Numbered from the stretch's first letter, positions 42,412 through 51,709 are shown. The stretch is 64,000 nt of DNA from CAYNZP01 sp964401835 (GCA_964401835.1 CAYNZP010000003.1:124001-188000); one strand, 5' to 3'. Notes: generated from the sequence alone by a model not told the origin. Numbers and translations are program-made.

Positions 42412-43134
42412 TCAGGAATGTTTGATAAGAGTCGTGCGAAGTTCCTCGGGAGAGCGAACAACAACTTTCGGCTGGCCACCTTCTGGTGCCATGTTCTTCG
42501 TATGTACCTGTTCAGGCCGAATATACAGTATCGTCAGCCAGCCCAGCTTATTTGGCGCTACGAAATCTTTAATCAGATTATCGCCAACGTATGCACACGC
42601 TTGGGGTGCAACTATCAGCTGCTTGGATATTAACTCAAAACCTTTTACGGAAGGTTTCCAGGCTTCCCTCCCCAACTTTTCCGTGAAAACAACGGTATCA
42701 AAAAAACGTTCGAGCTTGAGGACTTCGAGTTTCAACTCCTGGGCAGGAAGGAATCCATCGCTAAGCAAACCGAGTTTGAATTGTGAATGTAACAAGCCGA
42801 GCATTTCTACGACACCGGCATATGGCTTGATATCAGGCCTATGCTCCCGATAGAGCATGACGAGTTCCAGAATTTTTTTATCAGAAAGTTCCAGACCGTA
42901 TTTTTCACTCATAGAGTTGAAAAGCATTTTTGCCTGGCCAAGCAAAAATTGATTCCATAGCCAATCCTCATATAACTCATCGGTATTAAGACTTTTTCTG
43001 AGATGCTCACCAACAGCACAAAACCCGCTCCTGACATAATCTCGCTCCGGGTAGAGAGTATCGTCAAGATCGAAAATGATGGCCTGAATTTGAGTCAAAT
43101 TTGTACCAGTGTTTACTTGGCTTGGTTTGGACAT
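42412..43134 (-). CDS. HAD-family hydrolase of the glycan operon
   Basis: 240 residues. Motif I IIFDLDDTLYPERDYV carries the nucleophile and acid Asp, motif II is LGLLSDG, the Lys of motif III is in AWKPSVKGF and motif IV is YVGDNLIKDF. A helical C1 cap of about 80 residues lies between motifs I and II. Family phosphatases act on sugar or nucleotide phosphates; the exact substrate is unknown. It follows the ATP-grasp gene by 11 bases, a pairing that suggests it processes that enzyme's product or substrate. Confidence 0.85.
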   Translation of the reverse strand: MSKPSQVNTGTNLTQIQAIIFDLDDTLYPERDYVRSGFCAVGEHLRKSLNTDELYEDWLWNQFLLGQAKMLFNSMSEKYGLELSDKKILELVMLYREHRPDIKPYAGVVEMLGLLHSQFKLGLLSDGFLPAQELKLEVLKLERFFDTVVFTEKLGREAWKPSVKGFELISKQLIVAPQACAYVGDNLIKDFVAPNKLGWLTILYIRPEQVHTKNMAPEGGQPKVVVRSPEELRTTLIKHS

Positions 43135-43145
43135 GGGTTTTCAAA

Positions 43146-44177
43146 TTAGCGAAATTGCGGTTCATGGAAGCCCGGTAGCGATTCCCTGTCATTCTCTTTA
43201 ATGAAAACCGCTTTGTCGTAGCGAAGCATGAGAAGGTTTTCGGCAAATTTCCCAATATCGGCGCTAACGGGCAGCTCTAAAACTTCCTGCAATACATAAA
43301 GCGGAAAGTTAGCCCCCGCAGCTATCGACAATGGAACCCCACCGCCAAACCTCGGATTTATCTCGAAGAATTTCGGCGGCCTGCCTTCTGTCATTCTGCA
43401 CTGACAACAAAAGACGCCCCAGATATCTTCCAGCATATTGGCAACTTTAAGTGAACTTTCTATCAAAACAGGATCATTTACGGTTATGCCCTTTTCTACC
43501 TCACCACTTCTGACAACGAGGCGTTGACGCGGAACGATACTCTTCACTTCGCCTTTTTGGTTTTTATAAACATCAATAGTGTATTCTTGCCCAGGAACAT
43601 ATTCCTGCACGATAAGCAATTCACCGAATGTGGCTATATGAGCCTGGAGCTCTTTTCCATTGCGAATAACCCCTGTACCAACACTTGCCGAACCACGAAT
43701 CGGCTTGATGAAACAGGGATAAAATGGACTGCTATGAAATTCATTCAGCGTATAAGTCCTTATGGCCTGAATCCCCGCCTCTGCCAAAAGTCTGTTGAAC
43801 CTGGCCTTGTCTCTACAAAGTGCAACAGAAGATTCCGAACCAATCATCACCTCGCAGTTTTTTTCAGCAAATTTATCCTTTTGACGAGCCAGAGATCGCA
43901 AATCCAGATCTGTTAGCGGGACAATTAATCCGACTTCGTGTTTTTCGACTAATTTCAGCAGAGATGGTATGTACTCAATCCGCCCCGCCTCACAAATAAT
44001 TTCCCCTTCATCAGCCAGGTGGAATGCCGGTGAAGCAGCGGTAATGTCTGTAATAATAATTTTCCCGTCAACCCCCAACTCTTCCATTGCCTGACGGAAA
44101 GCATCTATAAGGGCTACACGTCTGCCAGCACAGGTGAACAAAATATTTAGTTCTGCTTTTCTCTTCTTGATTGCCAC
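43146..44177 (-). CDS. ATP-grasp enzyme (carbamoyl-phosphate synthase large-chain-like) of the glycan operon
   Basis: About 343 residues. The pre-ATP-grasp domain begins LNILFTCAGRRVALIDAFRQ and contains VGLIVPLTDLDLRSLA. The ATP-grasp domain follows: CFIKPIRGSASVGTGVI, LLIVQEYVPGQEYTIDVY, and the metal-binding FFEINPRFGGGVPLSIAAG. The family ligates a carboxylate to an amine or thiol through an acyl phosphate. Start is uncertain: GTG 44177 has GGA upstream, TTG 44198 gives seven more residues. Its neighbours are sugar epimerases and a sugar-phosphate transferase, so it may attach an amino acid or similar group to a surface sugar (inference). Confidence 0.85.
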   Translation of the reverse strand: MAIKKRKAELNILFTCAGRRVALIDAFRQAMEELGVDGKIIITDITAASPAFHLADEGEIICEAGRIEYIPSLLKLVEKHEVGLIVPLTDLDLRSLARQKDKFAEKNCEVMIGSESSVALCRDKARFNRLLAEAGIQAIRTYTLNEFHSSPFYPCFIKPIRGSASVGTGVIRNGKELQAHIATFGELLIVQEYVPGQEYTIDVYKNQKGEVKSIVPRQRLVVRSGEVEKGITVNDPVLIESSLKVANMLEDIWGVFCCQCRMTEGRPPKFFEINPRFGGGVPLSIAAGANFPLYVLQEVLELPVSADIGKFAENLLMLRYDKAVFIKENDRESLPGFHEPQFR

Positions 44178-44224
44178 TTCAGTTTTTCCAGGCTTCAAAC
44201 TTTGTTACTGGATTTGAGATACTA

Positions 44225-44836
44225 CTATTCGCCGCGGGATCCGGGTTCCCGATCATGGCTGCGAGAATATCGCTTCTCGTAAATTGTGCTTCGATCTGAA
44301 AATATGTTTACTATTGTTTTCAGTATAATCTTTAAATCCAGCAAAAAACCAAGGTTTTCTACGTAATAAAGATCAAATTCTATTTTTTCCTCGATGGTCA
44401 AATCTCCGCGCCCAAACGCTTGGGCATAGCCGGTAATTCCCGGCTTGACATCCAAACGATGACGTTGCTTCTGATCCCAAAGTTCTGCCTGTCGCTCATA
44501 AAGTGGCCGCGGACCAACAAGGCTCATTTGCCCAACCAAAACATTAAAAAACTGAGGAAATTCATCAAGGCTCTTTTCCCTCAGCCAACGCCCAAACCTC
44601 GTCAGGCGAGGATCTTGACCGGTGCGTGGAGAATTCCCATAAGGGTCTACATCGGCACACATTGTGCGAAACTTAAGCATACTAAAAGCTTTACCGCGCC
44701 ATCCTGCCCTTTTTTGGCTGAAAATCGCATTACCTTTCGACTCAAGGCGAATCAAAATAGCAATTATTAACATCGGCAGTGCAAAAATCAGGATAGCGAT
44801 CAGGCTACCAAAAATGTCAAATATGCGCTTTACCAT
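44225..44836 (-). CDS. Undecaprenyl-phosphate sugar phosphotransferase (PglC/WcaJ C-terminal type)
   Basis: 203 residues, the minimal monotopic form. It moves a sugar phosphate from a UDP-sugar to undecaprenyl phosphate, starting a surface glycan. The N-terminal membrane helix is MVKRIFDIFGSLIAILIFAL, given here as its span 1-30. The core shows FSQKRAGWRGKAFSMLKFRTM, the catalytic Asp-Glu dyad in EKSLDEFPQFFNVL, then MSLVGPRPLYE and KPGITGYAQAFGRG. The C-terminal tail is basic. It sits in the middle of the five-gene glycan operon with 38 bases to the upstream epimerase gene. Confidence 0.92.
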   Translation of the reverse strand: MVKRIFDIFGSLIAILIFALPMLIIAILIRLESKGNAIFSQKRAGWRGKAFSMLKFRTMCADVDPYGNSPRTGQDPRLTRFGRWLREKSLDEFPQFFNVLVGQMSLVGPRPLYERQAELWDQKQRHRLDVKPGITGYAQAFGRGDLTIEEKIEFDLYYVENLGFLLDLKIILKTIVNIFSDRSTIYEKRYSRSHDREPGSRGE

Positions 44837-44874
44837 TGCTAGGTTTCACCGGGCTCTCGCTTGTCAGAAATGTC

Positions 44875-45819
44875 TCAGCTGAGATTTTCCTTATACCAAT
44901 CGATGGCTTTTTCCAGACCTTCTTCGAAATAAATCTTAGGCTCGTATCCTATCGTTTCTTTGGCCAGCGTAACATCAGCTAGTGAGTGTTTCACATCGCC
45001 AGGCCGTTCATCCTGATAAATGGCATGTATATCAATACGAAGCAAAGACTTGAGTTGTTCTAAAATTTGATTGAGTGAAGTGGCCTTATTACAGGCGATA
45101 TTCAGGGCCTGTCCCTTACAAACCTCAGCCGGGGCATTGGCAGCAAGCCAATTCGCTTCACAGACATTATCGATGAAGCAAAAATCCCGGCTTTGCTCAC
45201 CGTCGCCGAAAACTACCGGCTGCTTGTCAGCCAGAAGGCTGCTGGCAAAAGCTGGAATAACAGCTGCGTATGCGCCGCATGGGTCCTGGTAAGGTCCGAA
45301 CACATTAAAATAACGCAAACAGAGCGTTTCAAGACCGAAAACGGCCGCATAACCCTGCATATAAGCCTCGCAAGAAACCTTATTTGCAGCGTAAGGGCTG
45401 ATCGGGGCTGGCACCATGCCCTCGTGTTTTGGAGATTCCTCCTGATCGCCATATGCGCTTGAAGATGCGGCAAAAATAACCCGCTTTACTCCGGCAGCCC
45501 GTGCAGACTCAAGAACACTTACCGTGCCGTTAACATTAACATCATGGCTGGTCATGGGATCGTCAACACTTCTGGGAACCGAACCTAATGCTGCCTCGTG
45601 AAAAATGGCTTTACAGCCGGAAACTGCCTTATCTACAACCTCCCTGTCCCGGATATCACCCTCGATAAGTTCGATTTTGTCTTTAATATCGGCAAGGTTT
45701 TCGTGCTTGCCGGTCGCAAAGTTGTCCAGAACGACAACGTCATGCCCTTTATCAAGAATATAACGTGCAAGGTTAGAACCTATAAAACCCGCGCCGCCAG
45801 TTACCAGATATTTAGCCAT
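44875..45819 (-). CDS. NAD-dependent UDP-sugar 4-epimerase
   Basis: 314 residues, extended short-chain dehydrogenase fold. NAD motif VTGGAGFIGSNLARYI at the N-terminus, the catalytic Ser/Thr region FAASSSAYGDQEESP and YAANK with the catalytic Tyr-Lys pair. DPMTSHDVNVNGTVSVLES and LRYFNVFGPYQDP are typical of GalE/WbpP epimerases. Likely substrates are UDP-glucose or UDP-N-acetylglucosamine; WbpP-like features suggest the N-acetylated type, but this is not decisive. AAAGGT lies five bases before the ATG. Second gene of the glycan operon. Confidence 0.9.
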   Translation of the reverse strand: MAKYLVTGGAGFIGSNLARYILDKGHDVVVLDNFATGKHENLADIKDKIELIEGDIRDREVVDKAVSGCKAIFHEAALGSVPRSVDDPMTSHDVNVNGTVSVLESARAAGVKRVIFAASSSAYGDQEESPKHEGMVPAPISPYAANKVSCEAYMQGYAAVFGLETLCLRYFNVFGPYQDPCGAYAAVIPAFASSLLADKQPVVFGDGEQSRDFCFIDNVCEANWLAANAPAEVCKGQALNIACNKATSLNQILEQLKSLLRIDIHAIYQDERPGDVKHSLADVTLAKETIGYEPKIYFEEGLEKAIDWYKENLS

Positions 45820-45832
45820 AGTACCTTTTTGC

Positions 45833-46798
45833 CTAAATTTTTGATTTTTCGTATTCGATTACCTGTTTAAGGGTTTCATCCAGCTTATATTTCGGCTCAT
45901 AGCCGATTAATCTTTCAATTTTAGTCAAATCCGGCGAACGAGTGAGCATATCATCGAACGGCCGACCATAGGCTTCTTCATAGCTGATATGCCGTTTTTT
46001 GCTCTTCGAGCCGGTCATTTCAATAATCTTATCGGCCAATGCCTCAATCGTAATCGACTCGGTATTTCCGACGTTTACAACTTCACCAACCGCATCTTTT
46101 GTAGCGACTAGCTTAATCAATGCGGTAACGACATCCGCGACATTTGAAAAGCACCTGGACTGCTCGCCAGTGCCATAAATATCAATGTCTTCATTTGCAA
46201 GTGCCCTTCTTATAAATCTTGGCACGACCATTCCGTACTGCCCCGTCTGCCTTGGCCCGATGGTATTGAAAAACCGGCAAACAATAGTCTCCAAGCCATA
46301 CTGGTCGTGGTATGCCAGGGCAAGAAATTCATCGACCATCTTGCTGCACGCATAGCTCCAACGTGTAAATCGCGTCGAACCCAGTGTAGTGTCATCATCC
46401 TCATTGAACGGCATCTTGTTGTTCTTGCCGTAAACTTCGCTCGTTGAGGCAACCAGTATTTTGCGCCTGAACTTATTGGCCAGATTCAGTACAACCTCCG
46501 AGCCATGAATGTTTGTTTCGATAGTATGCACAGGCTCATCGACTATAAGTTGTACACCCACAGCAGCAGCCAAATGGTAGATAAGGTCGCATCGATCAAC
46601 TAAAGGTGTCATGGAAGTTTCATTGCGAACGGACTCGCGGATGAATTGGTAGTTTGGACTATCCAGCAGGTGCGAGATATTTTCCATCGATCCGGTAGAT
46701 AAATCATCTACAGAAATAACACTATGGTCATGGGCTAAAAGGGCCTCAGTCAAATGGGAACCTATAAAACCTGCACCACCAGTTATCAGTACTCTCAT
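45833..46798 (-). CDS. NAD-dependent epimerase/dehydratase, UDP-glucuronate decarboxylase-like
   Basis: 321 residues. VLITGGAGFIGSHLTEALL begins the Rossmann fold; VASTSEVYGKNNKMPF and the YACSK motif supply the catalytic residues, and RFFNTIGPRQTGQYGMVVPR is typical of the UDP-xylose synthase/dTDP-glucose dehydratase branch. The precise substrate cannot be read from sequence. ATG 46798 was chosen because MRVLITGG is where the fold begins; 26 upstream in-frame residues are non-conserved. First gene of the glycan operon; it diverges from ilvC with a 207-base spacer. Confidence 0.88.
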   Translation of the reverse strand: MRVLITGGAGFIGSHLTEALLAHDHSVISVDDLSTGSMENISHLLDSPNYQFIRESVRNETSMTPLVDRCDLIYHLAAAVGVQLIVDEPVHTIETNIHGSEVVLNLANKFRRKILVASTSEVYGKNNKMPFNEDDDTTLGSTRFTRWSYACSKMVDEFLALAYHDQYGLETIVCRFFNTIGPRQTGQYGMVVPRFIRRALANEDIDIYGTGEQSRCFSNVADVVTALIKLVATKDAVGEVVNVGNTESITIEALADKIIEMTGSKSKKRHISYEEAYGRPFDDMLTRSPDLTKIERLIGYEPKYKLDETLKQVIEYEKSKI

Positions 46799-47005
46799 TG
46801 GCTTATACCTTTTTCTTAATAAACCTGACAAATTGAATCGCAAGAATACCCGCTGAATGAAACAATAGCAACTCATACTTGGGCGGGCCAGGTAGGTAAA
46901 CTCAACTACCAGAAAGTCTTGACGGGCGAGTCAAATACCAGTAAAAACATCGTTTCTATTTATGGAAAACTAGCGTGTTTTAGACATAAAGCTAAGGAGC
47001 AGACA

Positions 47006-48106
47006 ATGGCAACCATTGATTTTGGTGGAGTAAAAGAAGAAGTCGTCATGCGGGAAGAGTTCCCGGTCAGCAAGGCCCTGGAGGTCTTAAAAGATGAAAC
47101 CATCGCTGTTATCGGTTATGGCGTACAGGGCCCGGCCCAGGCGCTGAACATGAAGGATAACGGTTTTAACGTTATTATCGGCCAAGCCAGCGAATTCAAG
47201 GGCGACTGGGATCGAGCTGTCGCAGACGGCTGGGTGCCCGGTGAAACTCTTTTTGAGATAGAAGAAGCCGCCAAAAAGGCCACCATAATCCAGATTCTCG
47301 TCAGCGACGCGGCACAGAAGGTAATCTGGCCAACCATCAAAGGATGCCTCAACGAAGGCGACGCGGTTTACTTCTCGCATGGTTTCTCGATTGTTTACAA
47401 GGATCAGACCGAGGTAATTGCTCCGGAAAATGTCGATGTCATTCTTGTCGCACCGAAGGGCTCGGGCACTTCTGTCCGGCGCAATTTCCTTTCCGGTGCG
47501 GGCATCAATTCCAGCTTTGCCGTAGCCCAGGACTTCACCGGGCGAGCCAGAGAAAGAGCAATTGCGATAGGCATCTCCATTGGTTCCGGCTATTTGTTCC
47601 CGACAACCTTTGAAAATGAAGTCTTCTCAGACCTAACTGGCGAGCGTGGCATACTCATGGGTGCACTTGCCGGCGTCATGGAAGCCCAGTACGACGTTCT
47701 TCGCGCGAACGGCCACAGCCCGTCAGAAGCATTCAACGAGACAGTCGAAGAACTGACGCAAAGCCTTATCCGCCTTGTCGACGAAAACGGCATGGACTGG
47801 ATGTACGCGAACTGCTCAGCAACCGCACAGCGTGGCGCACTGGACTGGAAGCCGAAGTTCAAAGAGGCTACCCTTCCGGTATTCAAAGAGCTTTACGATC
47901 GAGTAAAAAGTGGCGCAGAGACCAAGCGAGTTATCGAGTCCTGTGGAGCTGCTGACTATAAGGAATCGCTGACAAAAGAACTCGACGAAATCGGCAATTC
48001 CGAGATGTGGCAGGCCGGCAAGGCAACTCGCAGCCTCAGGCCCAAAGAAGCCGCCAAAGAAATCACCAGCGAAACCAAGGGTGTAGGTGGTCGTGGCAGC
48101 AACTAA
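47006..48106 (+). CDS. ilvC: Ketol-acid reductoisomerase, fungal/Bacteroidetes-like form
   Basis: 366 residues. It converts acetolactate or acetohydroxybutyrate to the dihydroxyacid in valine and isoleucine synthesis, with NADPH and magnesium. The nucleotide motif IAVIGYGVQGPAQALNM and the lyase-domain segments NGHSPSEAFNETVEELTQSL and GMDWMYANCSATAQRGALDW (ends trimmed here) are clear. The pattern FSHGFSIVYKD, VILVAPKGSGTSVR and ETKRVIESC follows fungal Ilv5 and Bacteroidetes enzymes more closely than E. coli or Bacillus IlvC. AAGGAG six bases before ATG 47006 fixes the start. A strong terminator follows. Confidence 0.95.
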   Translation: MATIDFGGVKEEVVMREEFPVSKALEVLKDETIAVIGYGVQGPAQALNMKDNGFNVIIGQASEFKGDWDRAVADGWVPGETLFEIEEAAKKATIIQILVSDAAQKVIWPTIKGCLNEGDAVYFSHGFSIVYKDQTEVIAPENVDVILVAPKGSGTSVRRNFLSGAGINSSFAVAQDFTGRARERAIAIGISIGSGYLFPTTFENEVFSDLTGERGILMGALAGVMEAQYDVLRANGHSPSEAFNETVEELTQSLIRLVDENGMDWMYANCSATAQRGALDWKPKFKEATLPVFKELYDRVKSGAETKRVIESCGAADYKESLTKELDEIGNSEMWQAGKATRSLRPKEAAKEITSETKGVGGRGSN

Positions 48107-48127
48107 GTTCTTTAAAACCAAACACTC

Positions 48128-48168
48128 AAGCCCGCCCTTTCCAATTAAGGATTCGGCGGGCTTTTTTA
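48128..48168 (+). terminator. Intrinsic terminator of ilvC
   Basis: AAGCCCGCC pairs with GGCGGGCTT across a loop of about 17 bases, followed by six T. Confidence 0.9.
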
Positions 48169-48274
48169 TGCAATTTTCACAAGTAGCTTGTCAAAGCCGC
48201 TCCTCGACTCCTAAGATTAAATGGAAAGCAAAGTTGCGTCATTTCTCACAAATAACAGGAGTTAGCTCAAAAAA

Positions 48275-48766
48275 ATGGCTGATTCCCAATTTCAATCCGA
48301 GCCGGTCAATATCCTTTTGGTGGACGACGAATACGACGTCCGCTTTGTCTTAAAAAGCTTTCTCAAACAAAAGGGTGATTTCGAATTCTTCGAGGCGATT
48401 AATGGCGTCGCAGCCCAGGATATCATCAAACGTGAAAAGATCGACCTTGTAATTACCGACCTGGTTATGCCTCGAATGGGCGGGCTGAAATTGATGGAGT
48501 GGGCCAAGGGAAGTTACCCTTCGATAACATGGATAATTCTTTCAGGGCGAGGAAGTTTTGACAATGCCCTCAAGGCTGTAGAACTGGGAGCATTCAATTT
48601 CATAACCAAACCCGTCTCGCTCGAGGCCCTTTGGACAACCGTCAGAAATGCTCTGACCCAGCGAAATCTGAAAACTGAGCGGGAACGACTCCTAAGGGAG
48701 ATAGAACAAAAGAACCTTCGCCTGGAGCAGCAGCTCAAAAAACTCCACGAAAAAAATATCGCTTAA
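48275..48766 (+). CDS. Single-domain response regulator with C-terminal coiled coil
   Basis: 163 residues. A receiver domain (residues 10-130) has the acidic pair in ILLVDDEYDVR, the phospho-acceptor Asp in LVITDLVMPRMGG, the conserved Ser in WIILSGRG and the Lys in FITKPVSLE. Residues 131-163 form a charged heptad-like helix (LKTERERLLREIEQKNLRLE, one part) likely to dimerise. No DNA-binding output domain is present, so it acts by protein contact. No kinase is next to it; the Mla operon converges on it with 25 bases between stops. Confidence 0.92.
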   Translation: MADSQFQSEPVNILLVDDEYDVRFVLKSFLKQKGDFEFFEAINGVAAQDIIKREKIDLVITDLVMPRMGGLKLMEWAKGSYPSITWIILSGRGSFDNALKAVELGAFNFITKPVSLEALWTTVRNALTQRNLKTERERLLREIEQKNLRLEQQLKKLHEKNIA

Positions 48767-48791
48767 CCCGGCTAGTTAACTATAGCCCGCC

Positions 48792-49970
48792 CTATTCGGA
48801 CAATTCCTTCCAGAGCGACTGTTCAGCTTTGCTGAATTTACTGAACGTATCGTTGAGCTTTTCTTTAATTTCCTGCAACTCCAGATCATCGGCGGCTATG
48901 CCGTCCGGCCTCAACTGTGACAGTTTGCTGAGCTTCGCAATGGTCTGATCCAGTTCGGCAGCACCATCGGAAAATGCCCTTGCTGCATCATAGATATTCT
49001 GTGAGTCAAGTTCTTCGCCCTTAGGCTTATGTATCAGCCGCCAGGGATTACGGCGTATTTCCTTTGTTGTAGATTTCAGATTAGCAGAAACCTGGTTCAT
49101 GTTGTCCAGGATTTCATCTACATTATCGCGATTGAGGACGATAACTTCCTTAACCTCCTCGGAGACGACTGCGAAGTTCTGCGATATTTCGAGAACCTCC
49201 GTACCAGCCTTTCTCAGGTCAACGAGAAGTTCGGCAATATCATTTTTGGCATAATCTTCTATCGTTTTTGTGGTGTTTTCCACGGACGTTAATATGTTCT
49301 GCATCCGCGGCTTGGCGTCAGCTGTAAGGTCGCGGACGTTAACTGTCGTTTCGTCGAGATTGGCCAGGATAGACCCTTCAATTTTCTTGTCAGTTTCCGG
49401 CAGAATATTAGAGGTCATTCCTGAAATATCAGCAGCAACCGTTTGCAGACTCTCAATAATAACGTGAATCTTGGCCAGTACCGCTTCGGGATTATCTTTA
49501 TCAAGTTCATTCTTAATATTGGCTATCGTGTCGGTAATATCAGCCATCGCCTGATCAAGTCCACCAGCCAGCAGAATCGGGTTATCGTCGTCGGCTTCTA
49601 CTCCTGATTCGCCGAATGCCTTAATAACCACCTTGGCCATTCCTATGGGCGGGCTGACAATCGCTGCCTTGCCATCGGAAAAGATCTTAATATCTTTCCG
49701 CCAAAGCTGGGCGCGATATATGCACATATTCTTATCAGCCTGTACTTCTACTTCCTGCACCGTACCGATTTTCGCGTCGCAGAAGTGTATCTCCGAGCCT
49801 TCGAGGATACCTACGCTGCCGCCTTCCTGCGGTGCATAAAAACTCACCATCTGGCCCTTGGTCCTGAAGGCATTTGCCGCACCAAGCCACAGCACGACAC
49901 CAAAAACTATAGCCAGACTTCCAAGAACGAATATTCCAGCCGTCAGTTCATTTCGTTTCTTTTTTGGCAT
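48792..49970 (-). CDS. mlaD: MlaD-like MCE-domain lipid-binding protein
   Basis: 392 residues. An N-terminal membrane helix (residues 9-30, ELTAGIFVLGSLAIVFGVVL) anchors an MCE domain: VSFYAPQEGGSVGILEGSEIHF and IGTVQEVEVQADKN. After the domain comes a long helical, coiled-coil-like region of about 250 residues, as in larger MCE proteins that may form a periplasmic tube. It binds phospholipids for the MlaEF ABC transporter. It is the last gene of the operon, 26 bases after mlaF. Confidence 0.92.
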   Translation of the reverse strand: MPKKKRNELTAGIFVLGSLAIVFGVVLWLGAANAFRTKGQMVSFYAPQEGGSVGILEGSEIHFCDAKIGTVQEVEVQADKNMCIYRAQLWRKDIKIFSDGKAAIVSPPIGMAKVVIKAFGESGVEADDDNPILLAGGLDQAMADITDTIANIKNELDKDNPEAVLAKIHVIIESLQTVAADISGMTSNILPETDKKIEGSILANLDETTVNVRDLTADAKPRMQNILTSVENTTKTIEDYAKNDIAELLVDLRKAGTEVLEISQNFAVVSEEVKEVIVLNRDNVDEILDNMNQVSANLKSTTKEIRRNPWRLIHKPKGEELDSQNIYDAARAFSDGAAELDQTIAKLSKLSQLRPDGIAADDLELQEIKEKLNDTFSKFSKAEQSLWKELSE

Positions 49971-49996
49971 TTTTTTCTATCTCTCCAAAATCGAAG

Positions 49997-50860
49997 CTAG
50001 CCTTCACTGGCCGCTTCCAATAGGTCTTCCTCATATCCTGTACTGAGACGCCGTTGCGTGATCGGGCCTTTAGAATCGCCTCGCAAAAACTGGCGAATCA
50101 GATCGCTCTTTTCTTCACCGGTCGGTTCATTGTCGCGGATGGCTTCGAACTCTTCACGCTTGCCAACCATCAACACCTTGCCCCTATCCAGCATCACCAT
50201 CCTGTCAGCGATGCGGAAAGCTGAATCCATCTCGTGAGTAACCACTATGCTGGCGACTCCGATTTTTTTCGACAAATCAATCATCAGCTGGTCTATCTCA
50301 GCTGACGTTACCGGGTCGAGCCCAGCAGAGGGTTCGTCGTAGAACAAAATCTCCGGGTCGAGGGCAATCGCCCTGGCCAGGCCGGCACGTTTTTTCATTC
50401 CGCCAGAAATCTCCGAAGGCATCAAATCCGTAGCATATCTCAGGCCGACAAGCTCGAGCTTGATTTTTACCATGATATCGATTGTATCGTCATCAAGGTT
50501 GGTATGTTCCCGCAGCGGAAGAGCAACATTCTCAGCTACCGTCATTGAATTGAATAATGCTCCGGATTGGAAAAGTATCCCGAACCGTTTTTTTACTGCG
50601 TCCAGCTCCTGCTCGGAAAGTTGAGAAATATTCTGGCCAAAAATCTCCACCCACCCCTCATTGGGAAGCATCGAACCAATCATATGACGCAATAGCGTAC
50701 TCTTGCCGCAACCGCTGCCACCCATGATTACCAAGGTCTCGCCCGGAAACACTTCCACGTTTACGCCATCAAGCACCGCCCTCTCGTCAAATCGCTTGAC
50801 CAGGTTGGTAACTTTTACGACCGACTGACGGCCTTGATTGTCCTGATTCCCACTTTCCAT
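49997..50860 (-). CDS. mlaF: MlaF-like ABC ATPase of the lipid transporter
   Basis: 287 residues. Walker A is MGGSGCGKSTLLRHMIG, signature EISGGMKKRAGLARAIALDP, typical of MlaF/Ttg2A, and Walker B EILFYDEPSAGLDPVTSAEI. The H-loop is SIVVTHEMDSAFRIADRM. A C-terminal extension of about 35 residues (after RQFLRGDSKGP) is the kind that locks MlaF dimers. It powers phospholipid movement between inner and outer membranes with MlaE and MlaD. It starts 20 bases after mlaE. Confidence 0.95.
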   Translation of the reverse strand: MESGNQDNQGRQSVVKVTNLVKRFDERAVLDGVNVEVFPGETLVIMGGSGCGKSTLLRHMIGSMLPNEGWVEIFGQNISQLSEQELDAVKKRFGILFQSGALFNSMTVAENVALPLREHTNLDDDTIDIMVKIKLELVGLRYATDLMPSEISGGMKKRAGLARAIALDPEILFYDEPSAGLDPVTSAEIDQLMIDLSKKIGVASIVVTHEMDSAFRIADRMVMLDRGKVLMVGKREEFEAIRDNEPTGEEKSDLIRQFLRGDSKGPITQRRLSTGYEEDLLEAASEG

Positions 50861-50880
50861 CGATTAAACCAAGTCCACCT

Positions 50881-51708
50881 TTACAGGCCAAATACATAGA
50901 AAAACACAGTGCACACGCAAGCTGCGGAAATAATCGCCACTATCGAATAAACTACCGTCATCGTCGTGGCTCGGCCGACACCTTCGGCTCCGCCGCGAAC
51001 CTTCAGACCCTCATAACAAGCAATGAGACTTACCAGCACACCGAATATGCCTGCCTGAACAAGGCCGGTGACGAAATCCTTATACTCCAGACTATCCCGC
51101 ATCCTTTCCCAATATCCCACGTAAGAGGCCGGGCCAAGGACAAATCGCGATGTCAGGTATCCTCCGAAGGCAATCATCAAATCCGCAATCACGGCCAAAA
51201 GTATCATCATTATAAATGTCGCAAAAACTCTGGGCACGACCAGATAACGGACGGGATTAAGCGCCATCGCTTCCATGGCCTCGATTTCCTCGGCTACCAC
51301 CATCGTGCCAAGCTCAGCTGCTATAGACGCTCCCGCAAAACCGCTCAGCACCACGCCAGTTATGATAGGGCCAAGCATTCGAAAACCTGCAATGCCGATA
51401 ATAACCGAAACCTGTCCTTCCTGGCCGAATTCTGCCAGTGGCGGAGTCATTTGAAGGGCGAGGATAACGCCGATAAAAACCTGCACCAGAACCACAACAC
51501 CCAAACTGCGGACGCCTACGCGGATCATCTGTACGGCAAGCGCTTCATGGCGAATCTTGATCTTTGGCGAGAAATATTCCTTGAAGGCACTTTGTGAAGC
51601 TTGGCCAAGAAGGATCGCCATGCCACCGAAGTAGCTTAAATTGCCGATTAACTTCGCACCGAGTTTTCGGACGAAATTATCACCCTTATTTTCCGCTTCC
51701 GGAGACAT
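50881..51708 (-). CDS. mlaE: MlaE-like ABC permease
   Basis: 275 residues with about six hydrophobic helices. Family motifs include LVQVFIGVILALQMTPPLAEFG, given as its first part, RMLGPIITGVVLSGFAGASIAAELGTM (central region) and EEIEAMEAMALNPVRYLVVPRV, the conserved cytosolic loop of MlaE/YrbE proteins. It forms the membrane channel of the lipid transporter. It begins one base after the stop of the STAS-protein gene, so expression is tightly linked to the regulatory pair upstream. Confidence 0.95.
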   Translation of the reverse strand: MSPEAENKGDNFVRKLGAKLIGNLSYFGGMAILLGQASQSAFKEYFSPKIKIRHEALAVQMIRVGVRSLGVVVLVQVFIGVILALQMTPPLAEFGQEGQVSVIIGIAGFRMLGPIITGVVLSGFAGASIAAELGTMVVAEEIEAMEAMALNPVRYLVVPRVFATFIMMILLAVIADLMIAFGGYLTSRFVLGPASYVGYWERMRDSLEYKDFVTGLVQAGIFGVLVSLIACYEGLKVRGGAEGVGRATTMTVVYSIVAIISAACVCTVFFYVFGL

Positions 51709-51709
51709 T

